From an uncultured bacterium (lineage in GTDB: Bacteria; Actinomycetota; Coriobacteriia; Coriobacteriales; Coriobacteriaceae): a stretch of DNA of 63,519 nt. Below the pieces are notes generated by a model. The model was not told the origin of the DNA. It did no database searches and saw only the letters and a program-made list of their open reading frames with translations. How positions within the stretch are numbered: the stretch's first letter is position 1; every line of letters begins with the position of its first letter. This document shows positions 50,289 through 59,705 of this stretch, piece after piece. The position numbers were made by a program, and so were the translations under genes. The DNA is taken from contig CAJMLY010000011.1 in NCBI GenBank assembly GCA_905214425.1, forward strand, positions 1-63,519, read 5' to 3'.

Positions 50289-51155
50289 ATGATTATCTCC
50301 GCAAACAAGATGCAGACGCTCAAGGCGGCGCCGAATTCAGCCTATGAGGTCATCCTTCCGGAGTTCCTCTACCACTCAAATAAGATTGAGGGATCCACCT
50401 TCACGCTCGATCAGATCGAGACGCTCTATGTACGGAATAAGGTGACCGGAGACCATGACTTTGACGACATCATCGAGACCAAGAATTCCTTCAAGATGTT
50501 CGATCGAATGGTCGACACGCTCGGTGTTGAGTTGACGCCGGAACTCCTCATTGAATTCGAGACGATCCTTCACAAGGGAACGACCATGGCAGCCAACGGT
50601 GAAAGCGGGCATTTCAAATATATTCCCAACCGCATCAGAAACAGTTCGGTACAGGTTGCCCTCCCGAGTGACATACCGACCGCCATACCGCAGCTGCTCG
50701 CCGAATGGGACGCCAGCCCGAAGGACTTCGAGTCGATTTCTCGTTTCCACGCAAGGTTCGAACATCTGCATCCGTTCCAGGATGGCAACGGGCGAATCGG
50801 CCGCCTCATTATGATGAAGCAGTGCATCGAAAACGGTGTCGACCTAATCGTCATTGACGAAAAACATGCGGACGAGTACAAGAGCTGGATGGAGATCGCG
50901 CAGACTCAGGGTAATTTCCGCTTCTTCGATGAGGTTCTTCGGAAGTGCCAATCTTCTTTTGACGCCAGGATGCACGAGATGGGTGCAGACTTCCTCATCC
51001 AGCACACCCCTGAGACTCTTGAGGAGGGGAAGCGTTCAATCGACCCTTCCCTTCCGTCGACCGCCAAGATTCAGGCAGACTTAAAGGCTCTCGAAAATAA
51101 GGGCCGAGCAGCTAACGCACCTTTGAGTGAGGGACATAATCCCCACGGCGTTTGA
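50289..51155 (+). CDS. Second Fic domain protein with inhibitory helix and tail (288 aa)
   Basis: The Fic motif HPFQDGNGRIGR is at 161-172 with His161. The N-terminal inhibitory motif is complete: S30-NKI-E34-G35 within LPEFLYHSNKIEGSTF, so the enzyme is expected to be self-inhibited until relieved. The C-terminal tail (LPSTAKIQADLKALENKGR and a loose His-containing end) follows the same pattern as the other Fic protein and the three unknown paralogues. GAAGGA lies seven bases before the ATG. The 277 bases upstream (50012-50288) hold no other gene; it is transcribed alone. Confidence 0.9.
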   Translation: MIISANKMQTLKAAPNSAYEVILPEFLYHSNKIEGSTFTLDQIETLYVRNKVTGDHDFDDIIETKNSFKMFDRMVDTLGVELTPELLIEFETILHKGTTMAANGESGHFKYIPNRIRNSSVQVALPSDIPTAIPQLLAEWDASPKDFESISRFHARFEHLHPFQDGNGRIGRLIMMKQCIENGVDLIVIDEKHADEYKSWMEIAQTQGNFRFFDEVLRKCQSSFDARMHEMGADFLIQHTPETLEEGKRSIDPSLPSTAKIQADLKALENKGRAANAPLSEGHNPHGV

Positions 51156-51310
51156 TCTGCAATTTAGCAGTGCCATATCTAGACCGAAATATAGCGCAGC
51201 GGGTGAATGAAAGCTCCTCCAAGCGCACCTAAACGCCCCCTTGGGCGACTTCTGCTGCGAACTCGGGACTCCACAGGGATCTCTGTTAAGCACTATAAAG
51301 ATCGAGAAGA

Positions 51311-51347
51311 AGGGTCTGACCCCGGAGAAGTTCCGGGGTCAGACCCT
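51311..51347. repeat. Perfect 15-bp inverted repeat
   Basis: AGGGTCTGACCCCGG and CCGGGGTCAGACCCT around AGAAGTT. It may end the Fic transcript, but the sequence also resembles palindromes that recur as REP-type elements in many bacteria. Apart from this, 51156-51557 holds nothing I can name. Confidence 0.6.
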
Positions 51348-51557
51348 CCCCGATCTAGTCATAATTGAGGGCGTCAAGATTTGACATGCGGTTCAACAAG
51401 TAACGACACATGTAACGACGGGTCGTTGAATCGCCTAAGCTCCCACAACCCGTCTTGTGGCGACAACAACGCTGTTCTTGTACTTGGCAAGCTCAGCAAT
51501 TGACAACTTCTCGATCGCGCGCATATATCGCTTCATATAGACAAAATCCACCTTTCC

Positions 51558-51815
51558 CTATGCATTAACTGGAACAATAATCTTGTCGTACTCCACCCTG
51601 CCTCTGGGTGTGGCTTTATGTCCGCGAGAATACTTGCGCTTCTTTTCGTTAAGAATTGATGCGTTTATTACCGCTGCCAAGTACAATCCAACCTCACGAT
51701 TCGGTATGTCGCTATCCTTCATGCCAATCAAATAGGCGTCTGTATAGACTCCTATGGAATCCTGAAAATAAGTCTGTCCTTCAGTCGGCGGACCATTGTA
51801 AATGATGGACAACAC
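51558..51815 (-). pseudogene. Remnant of a restriction-modification specificity region
   Basis: An 85-codon stretch without a convincing start (best candidate TTG, no ribosome site; the frame is open upstream only to a TGA). It contains EGQTYFQDSIGVYTDAYLIG, later VINASILNEKKRKYSRGHKA and YDKIIVPVN. This pattern (a new strand at the DNA-reading region, K-x-YS-xG-x-K, then a final x-I-x-x-PV) is typical of the C-terminal end of target-recognition domains in type I or IIG restriction-modification proteins. It is probably what is left of an older system beside the present one. Confidence 0.5.
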
Positions 51816-52082
51816 GTTCCGATGGTGAACGAAATCAGCCGAGCGTCAGTAATACATAATGCCGTTATTGTTGAACATGCAGTTAATCAACGGCAGAGAG
51901 AGCTCATCTGTCATCGACTTGCTGGCATTGTCCTGTTTACGTCAGCTCGCCAACGGCACCTGCGCTACCCTCATCTACGACATGTTCAACGTCCTGCCGC
52001 CCTATATGGACTACCGGTTACACCGGCGGCGTAGTCCGCTAAAATGGCGGCACCGTGGTATACACGATAGATAGGAGCCGCA

Positions 52083-52266
52083 ATGCCGTCGAACATACCA
52101 GCAACCACCATCAGGATCGAGCCGGAGGAGAAGAGAGGCATCCGTTATCCTCGACGAACTCGGCCTCTCCATGTCCACTGCCGTCAACGCATGCCTCAAG
52201 GCGCTCTTCCGAGGAGGCGGGATGCCATTCGAGATGAAGGTCGCGCCAAAGAAGAACGAGGAGTAG
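52083..52266 (+). pseudogene. DinJ/RelB-type antitoxin broken by a frameshift
   Basis: Starts with a good GGAG and MPSNIPATTIRIEPEEKR. At about 52132-52140 the frame changes: in the next frame the DNA reads SVILDELGLSMSTAVNACLK, then ALFRGGGMPFEMKVAPKKNE, which is the rest of a DinJ antitoxin. The first part and the second part belong together but are one base out of register. No toxin follows. Downstream in the first frame are about 24 residues that end just before the methyltransferase gene and are probably meaningless. Confidence 0.65.
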
Positions 52267-52346
52267 CCTGGATGCCGCAAATCGAGAAAGAGAAGACAGA
52301 TAGAGGCCTCGCGCACATGAAGGCCATCGCGGGGCGGTGGTTATAA

Positions 52347-54653
52347 ATGGCGTCATACACTACCGAGCGCGAGGGACAGATCGAGTTCTACGAGACGTTC
52401 ATCCCGAGGGTAGACCCAGATTTGGATTTGGACGGGATTCTCGCTGACGACAACGACGGCGTTATCAATGGGAACCTCCTGGAATTTAAGCTTCGCGTCA
52501 TCGATCTTAACGCCGTTCTATTCCAATGCGTCAAGTACCTCTCCGCCCGCCGACTTAAGGGAAAGCCGGTTCCTGCGAACGTGGTGATCGTCTCACTTGA
52601 AGATTCCGTTGCCTACATCTATCGCTCCGAGGACTACCTTGGACAGATTGAGACGGTGTACAACGGCCCTTCGTCCAAGAACAACAGCGGGTTCACGGCA
52701 GGCAAGTATGCGGACAAGCTGGACTATTCAGACCAGCTTTCTGCCGAAAGGCTCGTAATGACGCTGAAGACCGACAATTACACGAAGACCCACATAGACG
52801 AAAATTGCATCGTCGGATGGGCGGAGGAATACTATCGGCTGAGACCGGACGCTCGCAAAGAGCACTTCATCGGCGACAGCACAGGAAAACATCAAGTTAC
52901 TGGAGAGATTAGACAGCCCAAGATTTTTGAGCGGTACCTGATTCCCTATACCGGTCAGACCAATGTCAAGTTCGACTATCTGATGGACTGCCTGAACGAT
53001 TTCCTTCAGAAAAAGGACCTGGGGGCTTTTTTCACCCCGGAGCCCTATGCGGAAAAATCCAGGGAGCTTTTGGCGCAAGCTATCTCGCGCGTACCTTCAG
53101 GAAACGATTATGTCGTCATCGACCGCTGCGCCGGTACGGGAAACCTAGAACGGGGCCTTTCCGAGGATATTCTGTCACACTGCATCGTATCGACGAAGGA
53201 GTATTACGAGTACAAGGTGCTGCAAGAGCTGATCGGCTCGAAGGTTCGCCATATCATCCCGCCCATCGAGGCCGAGGACACCTTCGATGCCGGTAACGTA
53301 AGGGGCGCCGACGCTTTAACTCAAGAGTATGTCGAGAATCCACTTATCAGGCGTTATATCGATGACCCGTCATGTACGATTATTCTCTTCGAAAACCCAC
53401 CGTTCGCTGAGACCACTTCAATGGAACATCAGAAGCGCGGCGAGGGAAAGCGGTCGTCTTCTGGCTGGAAGGCAAGTTGGGTTCTGGAACAGATGAGAAA
53501 GGCCGTAAAGGAGAATCCATCGATTTCTGGAACGTCGACCAACGATATGGGAAACGCCTTCATCTGGTCCGCGTTCGAGTACTATCTCCGACAACCAACC
53601 GACAGTTATGTCGTTTTTTCACCGGTTAAGTACTGGAAGGCCCAGGGTCTCGTGAAGAAGCGCTTCATTGACGGCTTCGCCGGGGACAGATTCCATTTCC
53701 ATGCAAGGAAGCACTCATGTGTCCTTGTCGCCCTATGGTCGAATGAGGACGCAGAGAGCGATTCATTCACGGTGGACGGCTTCGATATCGTCAAAGGAAA
53801 ACTCGGGGCGCCGGTTTCTCTAGATTTCAGAAAAGTCGACTCGCTCTACAGCTCTCGTTACTACGACAAGCGCAAAATGAACGATGACATCGATGGCGGA
53901 ATCCTTCTGCAAAAAACTGGGATCGAGGCAACGACGCAGAAGAAGCGGCTTAAACCCCGCTGGAACAAGAACATTCTCGGCTATATGGTCGCGGACGGGG
54001 TCGGGTTCGATAATCCCGAACTCCATTCGATACTTGTCTCGGCCGGCATATTCAACGGCAATGGCTTCTATCTCCGCCGTGACAACTTCTTGCAGAAGCT
54101 GCCCATGTTCGCTGCCTCCCGCTACATCTCCTACAACGGATCTTGGACGGAGCGAGGGCGCGTTATGAAGTCTGCCGACGGAGCGGACAAATTTCTGAAG
54201 GACGCTGCTTCCGGAAAGTTGAATCAATGGCTGTTGAGGACGCTCCTGTTCACATGCTTGGAGTACCAGAATCACATGCGCTCGTTTACGGGCGGCGACG
54301 GTAGAACATACAGGAACGAACTGTGCCTTGACACTTCGAATGGCACCACGGTGGCTTCCGAGACGCTCAAGAAGCTCGATCGCCGCGTTCGCGAAAGCGA
54401 GCTTCTGGCCGCATGGTCTAGGGTCCTCGAGGAGGCAAAGGAAACGACTCTATACGACAGCTCACTTACGTATGGTTTCTATCAGATAGGGGAAGAGCTC
54501 AACACATGGCATGAGCCGCCAAATGGAAATAAGGGACGAATATATGATTACCCGTCCCTAAACGGGTCGATTCGTACTCTCAAGGAGCTTAACAAGGAGT
54601 ACTACCTTAAGGAGATTGTCCCTAAGCTTTTCGAATATGAGTTCCTAAAATAG
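52347..54653 (+). CDS. N6-adenine DNA methyltransferase with N-terminal nuclease-like region (type IIG-like)
   Basis: 768 residues. The methyltransferase core shows a motif X-like GAFFTPEPYAEK (227-238), motif I VVIDRCAGTGNLE (256-268), which binds S-adenosylmethionine, and motif IV FENPPFAE (catalytic NPPF at 350-353). The N-terminal part has NGNLLEFKLRVIDLNAVLFQ, whose ExK pattern together with earlier acids resembles a PD-(D/E)xK nuclease of the type fused to IIG enzymes. The C-terminal third would recognise the target. It starts directly after a short remnant frame (TAA-ATG). The neighbouring helicase is encoded on the other strand, so this is probably a stand-alone restriction-modification or orphan modification enzyme. 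Confidence 0.8.
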   Translation: MASYTTEREGQIEFYETFIPRVDPDLDLDGILADDNDGVINGNLLEFKLRVIDLNAVLFQCVKYLSARRLKGKPVPANVVIVSLEDSVAYIYRSEDYLGQIETVYNGPSSKNNSGFTAGKYADKLDYSDQLSAERLVMTLKTDNYTKTHIDENCIVGWAEEYYRLRPDARKEHFIGDSTGKHQVTGEIRQPKIFERYLIPYTGQTNVKFDYLMDCLNDFLQKKDLGAFFTPEPYAEKSRELLAQAISRVPSGNDYVVIDRCAGTGNLERGLSEDILSHCIVSTKEYYEYKVLQELIGSKVRHIIPPIEAEDTFDAGNVRGADALTQEYVENPLIRRYIDDPSCTIILFENPPFAETTSMEHQKRGEGKRSSSGWKASWVLEQMRKAVKENPSISGTSTNDMGNAFIWSAFEYYLRQPTDSYVVFSPVKYWKAQGLVKKRFIDGFAGDRFHFHARKHSCVLVALWSNEDAESDSFTVDGFDIVKGKLGAPVSLDFRKVDSLYSSRYYDKRKMNDDIDGGILLQKTGIEATTQKKRLKPRWNKNILGYMVADGVGFDNPELHSILVSAGIFNGNGFYLRRDNFLQKLPMFAASRYISYNGSWTERGRVMKSADGADKFLKDAASGKLNQWLLRTLLFTCLEYQNHMRSFTGGDGRTYRNELCLDTSNGTTVASETLKKLDRRVRESELLAAWSRVLEEAKETTLYDSSLTYGFYQIGEELNTWHEPPNGNKGRIYDYPSLNGSIRTLKELNKEYYLKEIVPKLFEYEFLK

Positions 54654-54684
54654 TGCGTCGATTGAATCGAGTAATCTATTTTTC

Positions 54685-54730
54685 TGACTGTGCCTCCAGA
54701 ATCGATTATCAGATTCTGGGGGTACAGTCA
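54685..54730. terminator. Large hairpin between methyltransferase and sortase genes
   Basis: 19-base arms TGACTGTGCCTCCAGAATC and GATTCTGGGGGTACAGTCA (17 of 19 pair) around a short loop; the only structure in the convergent gap 54654-54783. Confidence 0.65.
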
Positions 54731-54783
54731 ATTTATCTATGCATGAAAGCCCTTATGTCAATTCTGGTCTAACAGAGCCATTA

Positions 54784-55560
54784 CTAATGCGCGATATTCT
54801 TGCAAACCAGAACGCTTCGATATTTCGCCCCACCCAGCGCGGAGGCGCAAGTAACCAGTGTAATGACGGAATCAGTGCCGCCGGAATCCGATTTTTCACT
54901 TGCGCAGTCGGACAGCGTGTTGAGCCAGGCATCGAAATCCGATTTCCCGGCAAAATCAAACCTGAGCAGCACTTCATAGCTCATCGGCACCTTTAAGCCG
55001 TACAAGGGTGTATAGCGAGAGGTTCTGCCATCCTTGTCCTTGAAGGTCACAGTACCGATACTTGAAAAACAGTCCGTTCGATAGCAATTCTGGAGTTCAC
55101 TAAACGCCAAGGACCCGATTCCCATGTTGTGACCGTAAATAAGCATGTTCGAGCTTGTTGGCGACGACCCCTCTGCAATGTACGGACATCCGGAAAAAGA
55201 CGGTGTGCGATCGAAGCCGTGATTGAGATAGAAGCCCTTCGAATCACCTTGCCGGCATGAGACAACAGGGGTCGAGATCGAGGTCCCTTCAACGGTGAGC
55301 CAGCCGGCATAGTCCGGGTTCTCATCTGCAAGAGACTGTCCACCGTCTTCTGCCTGCGCCTTCTGCTCAGCTGTATTTGTAATGACAGTCTCTCTTACAA
55401 CTTCTGCGCCGAGGCATATGAAGATGAGCACCGAAGTCACGAGAACACCTACGGCGATCCTTGCGGCGGCAAAATGCTTAGACCCCGATGCTGCGCGTTT
55501 ACATTTCCGGTCGAAGCGCCTTTTTGCAAGCTCGCTGACCGGACCCATAAGGGGATTCAT
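54784..55560 (-). CDS. Class B sortase
   Basis: 258 residues: a basic N-terminus, one membrane helix (about 33-52), and a sortase domain. The SrtB pattern is clear: NPDYAGWLTVEGTSISTPVV, then SNMLIYGHNMGIGSLAFSEL with catalytic His144, then SVITLVTCAS with Cys238, and Arg248 in KYRSVLV. Sortases attach cell-wall-signal proteins to peptidoglycan or join pilins. The likely client in this window is the LDQTG protein at 43-47 kb, although class B enzymes often have their own motif. It overlaps the helicase stop by four bases, so it is the last gene of the mobilisation operon, an unusual place for a sortase. Confidence 0.88.
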   Translation of the reverse strand: MNPLMGPVSELAKRRFDRKCKRAASGSKHFAAARIAVGVLVTSVLIFICLGAEVVRETVITNTAEQKAQAEDGGQSLADENPDYAGWLTVEGTSISTPVVSCRQGDSKGFYLNHGFDRTPSFSGCPYIAEGSSPTSSNMLIYGHNMGIGSLAFSELQNCYRTDCFSSIGTVTFKDKDGRTSRYTPLYGLKVPMSYEVLLRFDFAGKSDFDAWLNTLSDCASEKSDSGGTDSVITLVTCASALGGAKYRSVLVCKNIAH

Positions 55561-57386
55561 CCCTTCTTCTCCTTAATTTGCTCCTTGACGCCCGGCCAAC
55601 CCATAGACTTTTCAGGCGAAAATTCCTCATCATCGTGGAAACGTTTGACCTGAAAACCGCAGCCGGACGCAAGCACGAAAGACCCGCCTCTGTAGGCCCA
55701 GCTGTTAGATTCGCAAACGATGGATTTCCCAGACTTAGACACCTTCAAAGCGCTTCCACACAACGGACAGACCCCGTATTTCCTAAGATTCTTCTCATGG
55801 GCGCGCCTCTTGGCGCACTCGATGACAATCGTTGCATCCCTTTTGGTAAGGTTGTCGAAATCTAGGTCGCCCGCGGAGTCACCCAGAAGCCTCTTTATAA
55901 AAGTCAGCTGAGGCTCCGAGGCTGGATCCTCGGCCCATTTTGCCGCGCGTTCGCGGTCCCATAGCGCTCTATCGTGCGAAGTCTCGTAGTTTGATTCAAG
56001 CCAAAGGAGAATGTCCTGCTCGGCAACTTCAAGCGACCTATAATACCTGCGCTCCGTCTCCCCCAACCTCGTAAGGTCCGCAGTACAGCAATCGAGAAGA
56101 TCCGGTTTATAAAGCGTGACCTGCCATCCCCTGTCTGATGCGCCGGGGCCGGCGATATTGCGATCGCCGTTGTAGTGGATAACCCATGCGATGGATCCCG
56201 TGGAAGATAGCACGTTGACCTTGCGCGACGTGAGAACCCAACCGGAGGGGCAATCCTCCACCTCCTCGACCCTTCTTCCCAAATCGAGGAGCGAGCCATC
56301 GAGTTGCTTCTTACCGACCCTCTCGGGGAAATCCCTTTCATTGAGTCCGAACAACGTTGGCGGAGTGCAGATACTCTTGTCGTCCGACACGCCCAAACAG
56401 TCGATAAGCCTAAGTGATTTCTTTTTATAGCCGGTTACAGGGTCGGTGTAGAGCCTCAGCCCTCGCCCGACCATTTGCGTATAAAGGGATGGATTCTTCG
56501 TCGGGCGTGCCAGCAATACGGTTTCAATTAACGGCATATCCGTGCCCTCGGTAAATACCCCGTAGTTGATAAGACATGGAATCTCGCGCGTAGTGAACGC
56601 GTCAATGATCTGTCGTCGCTCGTCTGCCGGCGTGTTTCCATCGACCACCACGGATCCAGGAATGAGTTCGGCCAGTGAATAGGCATGGTGAACGCTCGAC
56701 GCAAATATAAGCGTCTGGCCTACATGAAGCTCATCGTATGCAGCAGCGACCTGTCGATTCGTCTCTGGGCGGTCAACCCGCTTCGCGAGTTCACTCACCC
56801 GGAAATCGCCCATACCAGTACGGACACCCTTCGTCGACCAGTCCACGATGGTCCTGCGGCAATCAATATCGCAAAGATATCCGTTGGTGATTCCCCAACG
56901 CAGGTCTTTCTGGAAAACGATATCGTCAAATACCGCTCCGAGCCCTCGGTCGTCTCCCCTTCTCGGCGTCGCCGTGAAACCGATGTGGAGGCGAGGCCTC
57001 AAGTAGTCGTAGATTTTCCGATAGGATGGTGCCAGGGCGTGGTGCGCCTCATCGGTGATAACCATGTCGAAGTCGCCGGGTTTAAATTCCCTTTGAAGGC
57101 GATTCGCAAGCGTCTGCACCGAAGCCGAGACTACCTCCTCACCATGCGAGTGCCGCTCGGCCTTTTCTATGCCGACCGGGCAGCTGTAGTACTTAACTGG
57201 CTGGGTCACAAGCTCCTCACGATGGGATAGAAGTAGTACCCTCCCCTTCCTGCCTATTTTGCTGAAAGTCACGGTTTTACCGAGCCCCGTGGCCATCTGC
57301 ACGAGATGGGATCCACTCTCTAGGGAATTGCAGATATCCACGCACTCCTGCTGATAGTCCCTGAGAACAATCTCATCGGGTGACAT
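55557..57386 (-). CDS. Superfamily 2 DEAH helicase with C-terminal zinc ribbon
   Basis: About 609 residues. Motifs are in order: Q-motif-like LRDYQQECVD, Walker A MATGLGKT, DEAH (VITDEAHHAL), motif III GFTATP, and motif VI QMVGRGLR. The C-terminal end carries a zinc-ribbon-type region, YGVCPLCGSALKVSKSG with two more Cys, as on topoisomerase-like DNA-binding ends. The start at 57386 (MSPDEIVLRD) slightly overlaps the previous gene; the frame reaches 57404. In a relaxase operon such a helicase could unwind DNA during transfer, but it could also be a restriction-type translocase. It is coupled to the sortase gene. Confidence 0.85.
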   Translation of the reverse strand: MSPDEIVLRDYQQECVDICNSLESGSHLVQMATGLGKTVTFSKIGRKGRVLLLSHREELVTQPVKYYSCPVGIEKAERHSHGEEVVSASVQTLANRLQREFKPGDFDMVITDEAHHALAPSYRKIYDYLRPRLHIGFTATPRRGDDRGLGAVFDDIVFQKDLRWGITNGYLCDIDCRRTIVDWSTKGVRTGMGDFRVSELAKRVDRPETNRQVAAAYDELHVGQTLIFASSVHHAYSLAELIPGSVVVDGNTPADERRQIIDAFTTREIPCLINYGVFTEGTDMPLIETVLLARPTKNPSLYTQMVGRGLRLYTDPVTGYKKKSLRLIDCLGVSDDKSICTPPTLFGLNERDFPERVGKKQLDGSLLDLGRRVEEVEDCPSGWVLTSRKVNVLSSTGSIAWVIHYNGDRNIAGPGASDRGWQVTLYKPDLLDCCTADLTRLGETERRYYRSLEVAEQDILLWLESNYETSHDRALWDRERAAKWAEDPASEPQLTFIKRLLGDSAGDLDFDNLTKRDATIVIECAKRRAHEKNLRKYGVCPLCGSALKVSKSGKSIVCESNSWAYRGGSFVLASGCGFQVKRFHDDEEFSPEKSMGWPGVKEQIKEKKG

Positions 57387-57879
57387 TGCCCCAGCCCTCC
57401 TCAACGGTAAGCCCCTCCACGCCTGCTGCTAGTCCGTTGACGAGCGCGGCATGCGCGGCGGGCCCCATGGCAATTACCTTTTCGATGAGCTTTTGAATGT
57501 TGCCGAAATACCAGTCCTCATTCATCAGGCACGCATCATCACTAAAGCCAAGGCGGTCTGGCAACGTGATAGATAGCCCGCACTCGAAATCGGACAGGGG
57601 ATCGCGAGTGAGGAGCGCAAGCCCATGAGACTCCACAAGGAGTGCCCGCGCCAAGTCATCTGGGCTCACGACTAGCATCCTGTCGCACAGTTCGCGATAC
57701 TCGTCGTTGTCGCCTCCGGGCATCTTGTAGCTTCGATCGAGGAATATGCCGTTGTCTGGGTTGGAGATATCGAGGTATTCACGTTGCAGCGCGACACCCG
57801 ACTCATACGACGGATCCGGCATATGCACCTCATCGATGCAACCGGTCTCGTAGTAGATCCTCAAGGATGAAGTGTTCAT
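57373..57879 (-). CDS. Hypothetical protein of the mobilisation operon (168 aa)
   Basis: An acidic soluble protein without a recognisable motif. It starts MNTSSLRIYYETGCIDEVHM and has a run that looks like a small alpha/beta domain (YRELCDRMLVVSPDDLARAL, VESHGLALLTRDPLSDFECG). It sits between relaxase and helicase, two bases after the relaxase stop and overlapping the helicase start, so it is certainly part of the operon and presumably helps DNA processing or transfer. No signal peptide. Confidence 0.65.
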   Translation of the reverse strand: MNTSSLRIYYETGCIDEVHMPDPSYESGVALQREYLDISNPDNGIFLDRSYKMPGGDNDEYRELCDRMLVVSPDDLARALLVESHGLALLTRDPLSDFECGLSITLPDRLGFSDDACLMNEDWYFGNIQKLIEKVIAMGPAAHAALVNGLAAGVEGLTVEEGWGNVTR

Positions 57880-57881
57880 CT

Positions 57882-59705
57882 TTAAACCGTGTTCTTTCTC
57901 TCGGAAACCGCCGCGACCTCAGGACGGATGTAAACCGAAGGTGCTTGGGTTTTTGTCGCTTTCTCGATGCTCTCGATACGACCTCTGTTCTCATGAAGGA
58001 TTCGCCTTGAAGCGGCCGACTCCAACGCGGCCGCAATAGCCATCGAATCTCTGGTTTGGATTGAAGTCGGAACGCTGAGTTGCCGTCCTTTGGACCTTCG
58101 CAGGAACTCGCCAACCGAGGGGACGCCTCGCAAATCCCTTACGGCCCTTGCGCCGACAAAGCCCTCGATTGCCCCAAGGGACTCGCTTAACGACTTGGCG
58201 TCAGCTCGTGCGCCATCAAGCGACACGGAGAGGCCACCTAGCTCATCTCTTAGCCTATTGAGAATTGCTCCCGCTTCGCTTTCGTAGCTATCAGCCCCCG
58301 ATACCTCGGGAGCGACTTTTGAAAACGCCATTTTGCAAAAGGCGGTATCGTCGTCAATCTGATCCAATAGGGCGTTACGCTCTTTTCTTTCTGCTTGCGT
58401 TATCGACGGTAGCGACCCCAACTCGTCGATCCTCGCCCTGGCAGATGCAATCCTCTCCGAGCGCTCCAATACATCTTCTGCAATAGATATCGATGACTCT
58501 ATTTCATGGACCTCTTGCTCCATGGCCTCAACCTTGAGCATCTGAGACCTGAAAGCCTCCTCAACTTCTGAGACGGAGCTATACCCGTCAGCAGAAATTG
58601 CGGAAAGGGCTTTAATGCCGGCGCCAATTGCACCTATACCACGACGGCTTGATTTTGCTGCAATTCTTGACCTGAGGGCATCCTCGAGCCCCCTGTTATG
58701 CGGCGAATAGCCCGCGTTTGGAACCTGAGATTTATGCTCTTGTCGCCTTGTGATTCTAGAGCTCGTCTCCCCATTCACGACATCGACGGGTATCCCCAGT
58801 CGGGCGCGAATTCCGAACTCGTCATAATTCGACCCGAGTGAAGACGCAAGGACCTTCTTGTCGTGACCTCCGCTGTCAGGATGCCTATAGCCAATACCCC
58901 GACGACTCCATTCCACTGTAAAGCCTTCAGCCTCGAATCTCTCTACGAACTCATCCCAGTCGGAGCTATTTGCGATTGACTTATCAATAGCATCCCTAAT
59001 CTCCGCCACCCAACTTCGGCGCCCACGACGCCTAAGCGAGCGTTCGGCAGCACTCATACGAACTGACTGGATTGTGGGGGCCTGCCGCCCCTCTCGCATT
59101 GCCTTCCTGCGCTCAGAGAGATCCGGCAGCGTTCCCATGCCATGATCGCGCGCTATCTCTTGTGCAACACGCGCCATGGTGTCACTGTCCTCGGGCGTTA
59201 TTTGAGCTTTAAGTCCATTGGAAGAATTTACCGCATTGAGGATAACATGCGCGTGCATGACCCCATGTGCGTTGTCGTCGTGAACCGACCAGATCCACTG
59301 CCAGCCCTGCTCTGCTGGCCAAACCCTCTCACACCATTCCTGGGCGAGCTGGCCAACCTCCTCTGCAGATGCACGGTCCCTAGGGTCGGGCGACAGGACC
59401 CATTGGTAGTAGTTCCTCCAGACTAGGTCGGGGTTTGATTTTCTTTTCCGCTCAAACCACTCCGGGGGTTTATCCTTGCCAAATCTTTTCCGCGTTGCAT
59501 CCATGACCTTATGCCATCCGAACGGGGTATCGGGCAGACCTGGGGAATGGCCGAACGCCATGGATCGCGAGGCGGATTTGTCACCGGTAAGGTATTTCTC
59601 CATCCTCTCCTCGTGATCCTCCGCACCCCTATGGCCAAACGACAGATAGTCATCGACCTGCCTGCAGCTGCCGCTGCCGCCCGAAATTGTCTTAAGAAAG
59701 GGCAT
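57882..59705 (-). CDS. MOBP-family relaxase
   Basis: About 607 residues. The His triad of VirD2/MobA-type relaxases reads SVHDDNAHGVMHAHVILNAV, with H142, H147, H151 and H153 near the metal site. An N-terminal Tyr-containing segment (VDDYLSFGHR) could supply the catalytic Tyr. Long helical, coiled-coil-prone regions fill residues 380-560. The ATG was set at 59705 after GGAGG (MPFLKTISGG); the frame runs to 59768. The relaxase would nick oriT, bind the 5' end and lead the strand into a recipient. No type IV secretion genes (VirB4, VirD4) are in the window, so the element is either mobilisable or those genes lie outside. Confidence 0.88.
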   Translation of the reverse strand: MPFLKTISGGSGSCRQVDDYLSFGHRGAEDHEERMEKYLTGDKSASRSMAFGHSPGLPDTPFGWHKVMDATRKRFGKDKPPEWFERKRKSNPDLVWRNYYQWVLSPDPRDRASAEEVGQLAQEWCERVWPAEQGWQWIWSVHDDNAHGVMHAHVILNAVNSSNGLKAQITPEDSDTMARVAQEIARDHGMGTLPDLSERRKAMREGRQAPTIQSVRMSAAERSLRRRGRRSWVAEIRDAIDKSIANSSDWDEFVERFEAEGFTVEWSRRGIGYRHPDSGGHDKKVLASSLGSNYDEFGIRARLGIPVDVVNGETSSRITRRQEHKSQVPNAGYSPHNRGLEDALRSRIAAKSSRRGIGAIGAGIKALSAISADGYSSVSEVEEAFRSQMLKVEAMEQEVHEIESSISIAEDVLERSERIASARARIDELGSLPSITQAERKERNALLDQIDDDTAFCKMAFSKVAPEVSGADSYESEAGAILNRLRDELGGLSVSLDGARADAKSLSESLGAIEGFVGARAVRDLRGVPSVGEFLRRSKGRQLSVPTSIQTRDSMAIAAALESAASRRILHENRGRIESIEKATKTQAPSVYIRPEVAAVSERKNTV

